DNA from: RPQJ01 sp046347155
GTDB taxonomy: Bacteria > Pseudomonadota > Gammaproteobacteria > Steroidobacterales > Steroidobacteraceae
Reading direction: 5' to 3'
Length of the DNA stretch: 64,000 nucleotides
Assembly (NCBI GenBank): GCA_046347155.1
Contig: JAXMGT010000002.1
Span: forward strand, 1,054,001 to 1,118,000
Positions 32,346 to 40,068 of the stretch are shown here, in pieces; the stretch's first letter is position 1, and each line of letters opens with the position of its first letter. The position numbers and the translations under genes were made by a program. Below the pieces are notes generated by a model, which was not told the DNA's origin, did no database searches, and saw only the letters and a list, made by a program, of their open reading frames with translations.

Positions 32346-33286
32346 GCGCGTCCGGCGACCCGCGGCCGGACGCGGTGCTGCTGATGGGCCCGACCGCGAG
32401 TGGCAAATCGGCGCTCGCGCTCGAACTCGCCGGCCGGCACCCGGTCGAGATCGTCAGCGTGGACTCCGCGCAGGTCTACCGAGGGATGGACATCGGCACG
32501 GCGAAGCCGACGCGCGAGGTCCGTGCACGCGTGCCCCACCACCTGATCGACGTCTGCGACCCGGCCGAACGCTATTCGGCCGGCCGGTTCCGCCGCGAGG
32601 CCACGACGCTGATCGACGAGATCCGCGCCCGAGGACGGGTGCCGCTGCTCGTCGGCGGTACGATGCTCTATTTCAAGGCGTTGCGGGACGGGATCGCGCC
32701 GCTGCCCGAGGCGGACCCGTCCGTCCGCGCCCGGATCGACGCCCGTGCGGCGGCGGAGGGCTGGCCGCGGCTGCATGCGGAACTCGCGGGCCTGGATCCG
32801 GCCGCCGCGGCCCGGATCCAGCCGGCGGACGGCCAGCGCATCCAGCGCGCGCTCGAGGTGCTCGAACTCACCGGGAGGCCGATTTCCGACCTGCAGCGGC
32901 TCGCCGAGCCGGCCGCGCACCGGCTCGTCGCATTCATGCTGCTGCCGGTGTCGCGCGAGGAACTCTACCGGCGTATCGACCGGCGCTTCGACGAGATGAT
33001 GGCCGAGGGACTGCTCGACGAGGTCCGCTCGCTCCGGGCTCGCGGAGACCTCCAGCCGGACCTGCCGTCGCTACGGTCGGTCGGCTACCGGCAGCTCTGG
33101 GCGCACCTCGAGGGGGAGTGCGACCTCACGTCGGCGGTGGCCGCGGCCCGGCAGGCGACCCGGAACCTGGCCAAGCGCCAGCTCACCTGGGCCAACGGCG
33201 ACCCGGCGGTCCATTGGCTGCGCAGCCTTGAAAGTCAGGAACTTGCGCCAATATCCAGTGCCGTGGCTGCGGCCACCCCCGACTGA
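32342..33286 (+). CDS. miaA: tRNA dimethylallyltransferase
   Basis: A 314-residue enzyme that adds the dimethylallyl group to A37 of UNN-decoding tRNAs. It has the P-loop GPTASGKSALA, VSVDSAQVYRGMDIGTAKP (catalytic Asp and acceptor region), PHHLIDVCDP and VGGTMLYFKAL, then SVGYRQLWAHL and RQATRNLAKRQLTW at the C-terminus. The ATG at 32342 overlaps the mutL stop. Placement between mutL and hfq is the standard gammaproteobacterial order. Confidence 0.97.
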   Translation: MSASGDPRPDAVLLMGPTASGKSALALELAGRHPVEIVSVDSAQVYRGMDIGTAKPTREVRARVPHHLIDVCDPAERYSAGRFRREATTLIDEIRARGRVPLLVGGTMLYFKALRDGIAPLPEADPSVRARIDARAAAEGWPRLHAELAGLDPAAAARIQPADGQRIQRALEVLELTGRPISDLQRLAEPAAHRLVAFMLLPVSREELYRRIDRRFDEMMAEGLLDEVRSLRARGDLQPDLPSLRSVGYRQLWAHLEGECDLTSAVAAARQATRNLAKRQLTWANGDPAVHWLRSLESQELAPISSAVAAATPD

Positions 33287-33407
33287 AGGGCCGGGGCGCT
33301 GTGCTAGGATGACCGCGATCCCCGCTGGATTCGGCGTCGCCGTGGCGACGATTCAAGGAAGAGCCGGGCGCGGGCACTGGCAGACCAAGAATAAGGAGTT
33401 CCGGACC

Positions 33408-33665
33408 ATGGCCAAAGGCCAATCGCTGCAGGACCCGTTCCTGAACGCGCTGCGGAAGGAGCGCATTCCCGTCTCGATCTACCTGGTCAACGGCATCAAG
33501 CTGCAGGGCCAGATCGACTCGTTCGACCAGTTCGTCGTCCTGCTGCGCAACAGCGTGAGCCAGATGGTCTACAAGCACGCGATCTCGACCATCGTGCCGG
33601 CCCGCAACGTGCGCCTGCCGATGGGCGACGACGAACTGCCGCCGGAGGACGCCCCGGCCGCCTGA
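33408..33665 (+). CDS. hfq: RNA chaperone Hfq
   Basis: An 85-residue Sm-like RNA chaperone that pairs small RNAs with mRNAs. It has SLQDPFLNALRKERIPVSIY, LVNGIKLQGQIDSFDQFVVLL and VYKHAISTIVPAR, the two Sm motifs, with a short acidic C-terminal tail (about 15 residues after the Sm core), far shorter than E. coli's. AAGGAG at 33393-33398 gives a strong ribosome site nine bases before the ATG. TAGGAT at 33305-33310 could be a -10 for a separate hfq transcript, though its -35 is poor. Confidence 0.98.
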   Translation: MAKGQSLQDPFLNALRKERIPVSIYLVNGIKLQGQIDSFDQFVVLLRNSVSQMVYKHAISTIVPARNVRLPMGDDELPPEDAPAA

Positions 33666-33699
33666 CCCCAGGCGCCCCGCGGGGCGGAACCAGGACCCA

Positions 33700-35106
33700 T
33701 TGTTCGATAGACCGGGCAGCGGCGAACGCGCGATCCTCGTCTGCGTCGGAATCGGCCACGCACCGGACCCGGACCGCGTGGAGGAGTTCGTCGCGCTCGC
33801 GCGTTCGGCCGGCGCCGAGGTGCTCGAGGTCATGACGGCGACCCGCAAGCACGCGGAGCCGCGGTTCTTCCTCGGGACCGGCAAGGTGGAGGAGCTGCGC
33901 CTGCGGCTCGTCGCGCTCGGCGCCGACCTCGTCGTCGTGGACCACGCGCTGTCGCCCGGCCAGGAGCGAAATCTCGAAAAGGAACTCAACTGCCGCGTGC
34001 TCGACCGCAGCGGCCTGATCCTCGACATCTTCGCCCAGCGGGCCCGCACGTTCGAAGGCAAGCTGCAGGTCGAGCTCGCCCAGCTCGAGCACATGTCGAC
34101 GCGTCTCGTGCGCGGGTGGACGCACCTCGAGCGGCAGAAGGGCGGCATCGGCCTGAGGGGTCCGGGCGAGACGCAGCTCGAGACCGACCGACGGCTGATC
34201 GCGAAGCGCATCCGGACGCTGAACGACCGGCTCGACAAGGTGCTCGTGCAGCGCGAGACCACGCGCCAGGAACGTCGGCGCAACGCGGTGCCGACCGTCG
34301 CGCTCGTGGGCTACACGAACGCCGGGAAGTCCACGCTCTTCAACCGGCTGACCTCGGCCGGTGCCTATGCGGCCGACCAGCTGTTCGCCACGCTCGACCC
34401 GACGGTGCGGCGACTGCGGCTCGCCCCCGGCCTCGAGGTCGCGGTCGCCGACACGGTCGGTTTCGTCCGCGACCTGCCGCACGAGCTGGTCGCGGCGTTC
34501 CGTTCCACGCTGCAGGAGGCCCGCGAGGCGGACCTGCTGCTGCACGTGATCGACGCCGCAGACCCCGAGCGGTCCGAGCGGATCGCCCAGGTGAACGAGG
34601 TGCTCGCCTCGATCGGGGCCGACGCACTCCCGCAGGTCGCCATCTACAACAAGATCGACCGTTCCGGCGAGCCACCGCACGTCGAGGTCGACGCCGATGG
34701 ACGCGTGGACCGGCTCTGGCTGTCGGCCCAGAGCGGTGCCGGTGTCGAGGAACTGCTCGCCTGCCTGCACCGGCAGCTCGGCACCGACCTGCACCACTGC
34801 CGGATCGTGATCCCGCCCCGCGCGGGCCGCGCGCGGGCCCGGCTGCACTCGGCGGGGGCGGTCATCGCGCAGCGCCCGCTCGACGACGGCGCCATCGAAC
34901 TCGAAGTGAGCCTGCCGGCACGGGATCTCGAGCGTATCTGCCGGGAGGCGGGGCTCGACGTCCCGCCCGCAATCGAGCCTTGTGCCCCCGCAGGGGGGTT
35001 CCTACAATCCCCGGGACGCGCCACTCCGGAACCCGCCCTCCCGGCGGAGACCGAGGCTTCGGGCGCTTCCCTCGACCACCGACCGCACGCAATCGGGAGT
35101 AACTGA
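33700..35106 (+). CDS. hflX: GTPase HflX
   Basis: A 468-residue ribosome-associated GTPase that splits stalled 70S ribosomes. The N-terminal HflX domain includes MTATRKHAEPRFFLGTGKVEEL and GGIGLRGPGETQLETDRR. The G domain has GYTNAGKSTLFNRL (P-loop), DTVGFVRDLPH (switch II) and NKIDRSG (specificity). The start is a TTG at 33700, giving LFDRPGSGERA like E. coli MFDRYDAGEQA. The C-terminus carries an extra disordered Pro/Ala-rich tail of about 40 residues, and the hflK promoter lies within its coding DNA. Confidence 0.94.
   Translation: MFDRPGSGERAILVCVGIGHAPDPDRVEEFVALARSAGAEVLEVMTATRKHAEPRFFLGTGKVEELRLRLVALGADLVVVDHALSPGQERNLEKELNCRVLDRSGLILDIFAQRARTFEGKLQVELAQLEHMSTRLVRGWTHLERQKGGIGLRGPGETQLETDRRLIAKRIRTLNDRLDKVLVQRETTRQERRRNAVPTVALVGYTNAGKSTLFNRLTSAGAYAADQLFATLDPTVRRLRLAPGLEVAVADTVGFVRDLPHELVAAFRSTLQEAREADLLLHVIDAADPERSERIAQVNEVLASIGADALPQVAIYNKIDRSGEPPHVEVDADGRVDRLWLSAQSGAGVEELLACLHRQLGTDLHHCRIVIPPRAGRARARLHSAGAVIAQRPLDDGAIELEVSLPARDLERICREAGLDVPPAIEPCAPAGGFLQSPGRATPEPALPAETEASGASLDHRPHAIGSN
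34980..35008 (+). promoter_or_regulatory. Promoter for hflK-hflC inside the hflX 3' end
   Basis: TTGTGC (-35, 34980-34985), a 17-base spacer and TACAAT (-10, 35003-35008). The spacer contains CCCCCGCAGGGGGG, an inverted repeat that may affect activity. Its -10 is 103 bases before the hflK ATG. Confidence 0.6.
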
Positions 35107-35111
35107 GTCCC

Positions 35112-36266
35112 ATGGCCTGGAATGACCCGGGCAGGAACCGCAATCCCTGGGGCAACCGCCCCGACAAGGGAGCCGCCGACCTCGACGAGGCGCTGCGCAA
35201 CCTGCAGAAGAAACTCTCCGGCATGTTCGGCGGCGGCGGTGATTCCGGCGACTCCGGCGGCGGCAACGCCGCGATGCGCGGCTTCGGCGTGGGCACGGTC
35301 GTCGTCGTGCTGCTGCTCGTGTGGGCTGCGACCGGGGTCTACGTGGTCGATGCGGCGGAGCGGGGCATCGTCACCCGGTTCGGCAAGTACGTCGAGACGA
35401 CCGAGCCCGGCCTGCGCTGGCACCTCCCGTGGCCGATCGAGGCGCGCCAGATCGTCAACGTCGAGTCGGTCGAAGGGTTCAGCGACCAGACCCGGATGCT
35501 CACCTCGGACGAGAACCTGGTCGACATCAACTTCGCCGTGCAGTACCGGCGCGCGGAGCCGGTGCAGTACGCGTTCAGCGTCCGCACGCCAGAGGAGACG
35601 CTCGGCGAGGTGAGCGAGAGCGCGATCCGCGAGGTCGTCGGACGGAGCAACCTCGATTTCGTGCTCGAGGCCGGTCGCCAGGAGATCACCGCGAAGACCC
35701 GCGAACTGATCCAGCGCACGCTCGACGCCTACAAGACCGGCATCGAGGTGACGACCGTGAACCTGCAGGGCGTCAGCGTGCCCGAGCAGGTGCAGACCTC
35801 GCAGCGCGACGCGATCAAGGCCCGCGAGGACAAGGAGCGGCTAGCGCTCGAGGCGCAGGCCTATTCGAACGACATCCTGCCGAAGGCCAAGGGCTTCGCC
35901 GCCCGCCAGTCGGCCGACGCGCAGGCCTACAAGGCGCGCGTCGTCGCGGACGCCGAGGGTGAGGCCGCCCGCTTCGTGCAGCTCGCCGAAGCCTACAAGC
36001 GGTCGCCCGGTGTGACCCGGCAGCGCCTCTACTACGAGACGATGGAAGAAGTGCTCGGCAACACGAACAAGGTGCTCGTCGACACGAAGGGCACCGGCAA
36101 CATGATCTACCTGCCACTCGACAAGCTGATGGAGCGTCGCGCCCCGACGCCCACGCTCGACCAGCAGCGCCAGCTCCCGGCCGGCGCGCAGCCGGCGCAG
36201 GCGGCGCCCGAGCCGGCCGGTGACGAGCCGACGGTCGATGCACTCCGGCAGCGGGGGTCACGCTGA
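35112..36266 (+). CDS. hflK: FtsH protease modulator HflK
   Basis: A 384-residue SPFH-family protein that forms with HflC a large periplasmic cage around FtsH and limits its proteolysis. The N-terminus MAWNDPGRNRNPWGNRP is typical, followed by a Gly-rich stretch (40-51), one membrane helix (58-79) and the SPFH/band-7 domain. A C-terminal Pro/Ala/Gln-rich tail follows PLDKLMERR. hflC starts in the stop codon of this gene (TGATG). In the same order as E. coli. Confidence 0.97.
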   Translation: MAWNDPGRNRNPWGNRPDKGAADLDEALRNLQKKLSGMFGGGGDSGDSGGGNAAMRGFGVGTVVVVLLLVWAATGVYVVDAAERGIVTRFGKYVETTEPGLRWHLPWPIEARQIVNVESVEGFSDQTRMLTSDENLVDINFAVQYRRAEPVQYAFSVRTPEETLGEVSESAIREVVGRSNLDFVLEAGRQEITAKTRELIQRTLDAYKTGIEVTTVNLQGVSVPEQVQTSQRDAIKAREDKERLALEAQAYSNDILPKAKGFAARQSADAQAYKARVVADAEGEAARFVQLAEAYKRSPGVTRQRLYYETMEEVLGNTNKVLVDTKGTGNMIYLPLDKLMERRAPTPTLDQQRQLPAGAQPAQAAPEPAGDEPTVDALRQRGSR

Positions 36267-37138
36267 TGAGCGGTCGCGGCTACCTGGCGGTGATCCTGGC
36301 GGGCTTCGCGGCCCTCGTGCTGTCGATGGCGGCATTCACGGTCCGCGAGACCGAGCTCGCGATCAAGTTCCGCTTCGGCGAGATCGTCAACTCCGACTAC
36401 GCGCCGGGGCTGCACTTCATGACGCCGCTCGTGAACAACGTGCGGAAGTTCGACAAGCGCATCCTGACCGAGGACTACCCGGCCGAGCAGTTCCTCACGA
36501 GCGAAGGCAAGATCCTGAAGATCAACTTCTTCGTGAAGTGGCGCATCAGCGACGTGTCGCGCTACTACATCTCGACCGCGGGCGGCAGCGAGGAAGTGGC
36601 CGCGCGCCGGCTCGGCGAAATCGTCAAGGACGGCCTGAAGGGCGTGATCGCGCGCCGGACGATCCAGCAGGTCGTCTCGGCCGAGCGCAGCGAGTTCCTG
36701 GGCGAGGTGCTCAAGATCGCCGGCAAGAACGTCGGCGGGCTCGGCATGACGATGATCGACGTCCGGGTGAAGAGCATCGAACTGCCCGACGAGGTGAGCG
36801 AGTCGGTCTACAACCGCATGCGCCAGGACTTCGCCCGCCAGGCCGCGCAGCTGCGCGCCGAGGGCTCGGCCGTGTCCGAACAGACCCGCGCCGAGGCCGA
36901 TCGCGAGCGCACCGAGATCCTCGCGAACGCCTACCGGGACGCCGAGAAGGTGAAGGGCGAGGGAGACTCGGCCGCCGCCGACATCTACGCGCGCGCCTAC
37001 GGCCGGGACCCGGAGTTCTACTCGTTCTACCGCGGGCTGCAGGCGTACCGGAAGTCGCTCTCGGGCAAGCAGGGCGACGTCATGGTGATCACGCCGGACG
37101 GCGAGTTCTTCAAGTACTTCAAGGAGGCCGGCCGCTGA
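36266..37138 (+). CDS. hflC: FtsH protease modulator HflC
   Basis: A 290-residue partner of HflK with one N-terminal helix (about 5-22) and an SPFH domain beginning RETELAIKFRFGEIV. LPDEVSESVYNRMRQDFARQAAQLRAEG and YANAYRDAEK-like text in the coiled-coil region match HflC. Its ATG shares one base with the hflK stop. The C-terminus ends in FFKYFKEAGR, like E. coli HflC's FFKYM. Confidence 0.97.
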   Translation: MSGRGYLAVILAGFAALVLSMAAFTVRETELAIKFRFGEIVNSDYAPGLHFMTPLVNNVRKFDKRILTEDYPAEQFLTSEGKILKINFFVKWRISDVSRYYISTAGGSEEVAARRLGEIVKDGLKGVIARRTIQQVVSAERSEFLGEVLKIAGKNVGGLGMTMIDVRVKSIELPDEVSESVYNRMRQDFARQAAQLRAEGSAVSEQTRAEADRERTEILANAYRDAEKVKGEGDSAAADIYARAYGRDPEFYSFYRGLQAYRKSLSGKQGDVMVITPDGEFFKYFKEAGR

Positions 37139-37157
37139 CCGCGGCCGGCGCCGGCCC

Positions 37158-37364
37158 GTGCAGTGGGGCGACCTGTGGGCGGCCTTCGCCCTGTACCTCG
37201 TGCTCGAGGGCCTGGTGCCGTTCGTGAACCCGGCCGGGATGAAGGAAGCGCTGCGACGGATCTCCGGGCTGCCGGAGCCCGTGCTCAGGATGGTCGGACT
37301 CGCCTGCATGGTCGCCGGGGCCGTGCTCCTCTATTTCGTGCGTGGCGCCGGCGGCGCCGCCTGA
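37158..37364 (+). CDS. DUF2065 family small membrane protein (YjeT)
   Basis: A 68-residue protein with two membrane helices (about 6-22 and 43-60). The sequence LYLVLEGLVPFVNPAGMKEAL is the DUF2065 signature. The E. coli homologue yjeT also lies between hflC and purA, and its function is unknown. GTG start at 37158, 20 bases after hflC. Confidence 0.93.
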   Translation: MQWGDLWAAFALYLVLEGLVPFVNPAGMKEALRRISGLPEPVLRMVGLACMVAGAVLLYFVRGAGGAA

Positions 37365-37385
37365 CCCGACGTCGGAAATCTCCAC

Positions 37386-38678
37386 ATGGCAACCAATCTC
37401 GTCGTCATCGGCGCCCAGTGGGGCGACGAAGGCAAGGGCAAGATCGTCGACCTGCTGACCGAGCGTGCCGCCGCGGTGGTGCGATTCCAGGGCGGCCACA
37501 ACGCGGGACACACGCTCGTCATCGGCGGGCAGAAGACCGTGTTGTCCCTGATCCCGTCCGGGATCCTGCACGACGGCGTGCAGTGCCTGATCGGCAACGG
37601 CGTCGTGCTCTCGCTCGAGGCGCTGCTCAAGGAGGCGGACGCGCTGGTGCAGAAGGGCGTGCCGGTCTACGACCGGCTCAAGGTGAGCCCCAACTGCGCA
37701 CTGATCCTGCCGTCGCACATCGCGATCGACCGCGCCCGCGAGCGCGCCAAGGGCGAGAACGCGATCGGCACGACCGGCCGCGGCATCGGGCCCGCCTACG
37801 AGGACAAGGTCGGCCGTCGCGCGGTGCGCGTCGCGGACCTGTTCCAGCGGGAGCGCCTGGCCGGACGCCTCGGCGAGATCCTCGACTTCCACAACTTCGT
37901 GCTGTCGCGCTACTTCAGTGCGGAGCCGGTGGAGTTCGAGCGCGTGCTCGAGGACCTGCTCGCGCAGGCGGACCGGGTCCTGCCGCTCGTCTCCGACGTC
38001 ACGGAGTGGCTGCGCGACGAGATGCGGCGCGGCGGCAACCTGCTGTTCGAGGGGGCGCAGGGTGCGCTGCTCGACGTCGACGTGGGCACCTATCCGTTCG
38101 TCACCTCGTCGAACACGATCGCGGGCGCCGCCGCGGTCGGCACGGGCCTCGGCCCCCGCGACATCCACCGGGTGCTCGGCATCGTGAAGGCCTACACGAC
38201 CCGCGTCGGCGCGGGCCCGTTCCCGACGGAACTCTTCGACGGCACGGGCGAGCACCTCTCGAAGGTCGGGCACGAGTTCGGCGCCGTCACCGGCCGGCCG
38301 CGTCGCTGCGGCTGGTTCGACGCGGTCGCGCTGCGTCGCGCGGTGCTGCACAACAGCCTCTCGAGCCTCGGCGTCACGAAACTCGACGTGCTCGACGGCC
38401 TCGACACGATCCGGATCGCGACCGGTTACCGGATCGACGGCGAGATCCGCGAGAATCCGCCGCTGCTTCCCCATCGTTACTCCGAGTGCGAGCCGGTCTA
38501 CGAGTCGCTGCCCGGCTGGTCGGAACCGACGAGCGGCATCACGGAATTCGACCGGCTGCCGCTGAACGCGCGCCGCTACCTCGCGCGGATCGAGCAGCTG
38601 GCCGGCGTCCCGATCGACATCATCTCGACGGGTCCCGACCGGGCCGAGACGATGATCCTGCGCAACCCCTTCGAGTGA
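37386..38678 (+). CDS. purA: Adenylosuccinate synthetase
   Basis: A 430-residue enzyme joining IMP and aspartate with GTP in AMP synthesis. It has VVIGAQWGDEGKGKIVD (P-loop-like region and catalytic Asp14-equivalent), FQGGHNAGHT (catalytic His), TTGRGIGPAYEDK and TSSNTIAGAAAVG. The late loop GTGEHL and ITEFDRLPLNARRYL are as expected. It ends the queG-to-purA cluster in the same order as E. coli, but nsrR, which follows purA in enterics, is replaced here by an acyl-CoA dehydrogenase gene. Confidence 0.98.
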   Translation: MATNLVVIGAQWGDEGKGKIVDLLTERAAAVVRFQGGHNAGHTLVIGGQKTVLSLIPSGILHDGVQCLIGNGVVLSLEALLKEADALVQKGVPVYDRLKVSPNCALILPSHIAIDRARERAKGENAIGTTGRGIGPAYEDKVGRRAVRVADLFQRERLAGRLGEILDFHNFVLSRYFSAEPVEFERVLEDLLAQADRVLPLVSDVTEWLRDEMRRGGNLLFEGAQGALLDVDVGTYPFVTSSNTIAGAAAVGTGLGPRDIHRVLGIVKAYTTRVGAGPFPTELFDGTGEHLSKVGHEFGAVTGRPRRCGWFDAVALRRAVLHNSLSSLGVTKLDVLDGLDTIRIATGYRIDGEIRENPPLLPHRYSECEPVYESLPGWSEPTSGITEFDRLPLNARRYLARIEQLAGVPIDIISTGPDRAETMILRNPFE

Positions 38679-38697
38679 CCCCGCGGAGCCCGCGACC

Positions 38698-39846
38698 GTG
38701 ATGCAGCCCTACGAATCCCCCTGGATGGACGACGACCTGCGGATGCTGCGCGAGGCGGTCTCGCGCTTCGTCGAGACCGAGATGGTGCCGCACGAGGCCC
38801 GCTGGCGCGCGCAACACCGGGTCGACCGCGAGACCTGGCGCGCCGCCGGCGAGGCGGGCTTCCTGCTGATGGACGTGCCGGCCGAGCACGGCGGCGGTGG
38901 TGGCGACTTCCGTCACGAGGCGGTGCTCTACGAGGAGCTCGCGAAGCGCGGCATCTCCGGCTTCGGCCAGGGCGTGCACAGCATCGCGGCCCACTACGTG
39001 CTCAACTACGGCACGCCCGAACAGAAGGCCCGCTGGCTGCCGCGCATGGCGGGCGGCGAGCTGATCGGTGCGATCGCGATGACCGAGCCCGGCGCCGGCT
39101 CGGACCTGAAGGGCATCCGCACCCGCGCGGTCCGCGACGGCGACCACTACGTGATCAACGGGTCGAAGATCTTCATCACGAACGGATCGATCGCGACGAT
39201 CCTGATGCTGGTCGTGCGCACCGACCCGTCCGACCGCTCGCGCGGACTTTCGATCATCATGGTCGAGACCGAGGGGCTGGCCGGCTATCGCGTCGGCCGC
39301 GTGCTCGACAAGATGGGCATGACCGCGCAGGACACCGCGGAGCTCTTCTTCGAGGACGTGCGCGTGCCGGCGGACTGCCTGCTCGGCGGCGCCGAGGGCG
39401 AGGGCATGCACCAGCTGATGGGCGACCTGCCGTACGAGCGGCTCACGATCGCGGTCGGCGGGGTCGGCATGATGGAAGGCGCGGTCGCCGAGACGCTGCG
39501 CTACGTGAACGAGCGCAAGGCGTTCGGGCAGTCGATCGCGTCGTTCCAGAACACGCGATTCAAGCTCGCCGAGGTGGCGACGAAGACCCGCGTCGCGCGG
39601 ACGTTCGTCGACGACTGCATCCAGCGCCTCGTGGCCGGGCGGCTCGACACCGAGACGGCGGCGATGGCGAAGTGGTGGGTGACCGACACCCAGCAGGAAG
39701 TGATCGACGAATGCGTGCAGCTGCACGGCGGCTACGGGTACATGAACGAGTACCTCGTGTGCCGGATGTTCGCGGATTCCCGCGTGCAGCGGATCTACGG
39801 CGGGACGAACGAGATCATGAAGGAACTGATCTCGAGATCCCTTTGA
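38698..39846 (+). CDS. Acyl-CoA dehydrogenase, long-chain type
   Basis: A 382-residue FAD enzyme that oxidises acyl-CoA in beta-oxidation. It shows IAMTEPGAGSDLKGI (FAD site), FITNGSIA and RKAFGQSIASFQ. The C-terminal RIYGGTNEIMKELI lacks the catalytic Glu found there in medium-chain enzymes; instead Glu247 in LPYERL is in place, as in long-chain and isovaleryl-CoA dehydrogenases. It starts at a GTG next to an ATG (38698/38701), 19 bases after purA. No other beta-oxidation gene is near. Confidence 0.93.
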   Translation: MMQPYESPWMDDDLRMLREAVSRFVETEMVPHEARWRAQHRVDRETWRAAGEAGFLLMDVPAEHGGGGGDFRHEAVLYEELAKRGISGFGQGVHSIAAHYVLNYGTPEQKARWLPRMAGGELIGAIAMTEPGAGSDLKGIRTRAVRDGDHYVINGSKIFITNGSIATILMLVVRTDPSDRSRGLSIIMVETEGLAGYRVGRVLDKMGMTAQDTAELFFEDVRVPADCLLGGAEGEGMHQLMGDLPYERLTIAVGGVGMMEGAVAETLRYVNERKAFGQSIASFQNTRFKLAEVATKTRVARTFVDDCIQRLVAGRLDTETAAMAKWWVTDTQQEVIDECVQLHGGYGYMNEYLVCRMFADSRVQRIYGGTNEIMKELISRSL

Positions 39847-39857
39847 CCCCGGAGGGG

Positions 39858-39942
<85 letters not shown>

Positions 39943-39984
39943 ATCGGTCGCGGCTCGGCCCCGGGGCCGGCTGGAAGGTGGCGC

Positions 39985-40013
39985 AATTTACTGGCGCCCC
40001 CGGGGACTGTCAA
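39985..40013 (-). promoter_or_regulatory. Promoter of tRNA-Leu
   Basis: On the minus strand a perfect TTGACA (-35, 40008-40013), 17 bases and TAAATT (-10, 39985-39990). The start point would fall about 35 bases ahead of the mature tRNA. The best sigma-70 match seen in the window. Confidence 0.88.
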
Positions 40014-40041
40014 CGAATACCGGCCGAGGCTGGTGAGGAAC

Positions 40042-40059
40042 GGCCGGCGTGAGCCGGCC
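40042..40059 (+). repeat. Hairpin with GTGA loop ahead of rnr
   Basis: GGCCGGC and GCCGGCC (40042-40048 and 40053-40059) flank GTGA, which in RNA is a stable GNRA tetraloop. The stem ends nine bases before the likely rnr ATG, where it could block or tune translation. If the upstream GTG at 40033 is used, the hairpin lies within the coding region instead. Confidence 0.5.
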
Positions 40060-40068
40060 ACTGATCCC

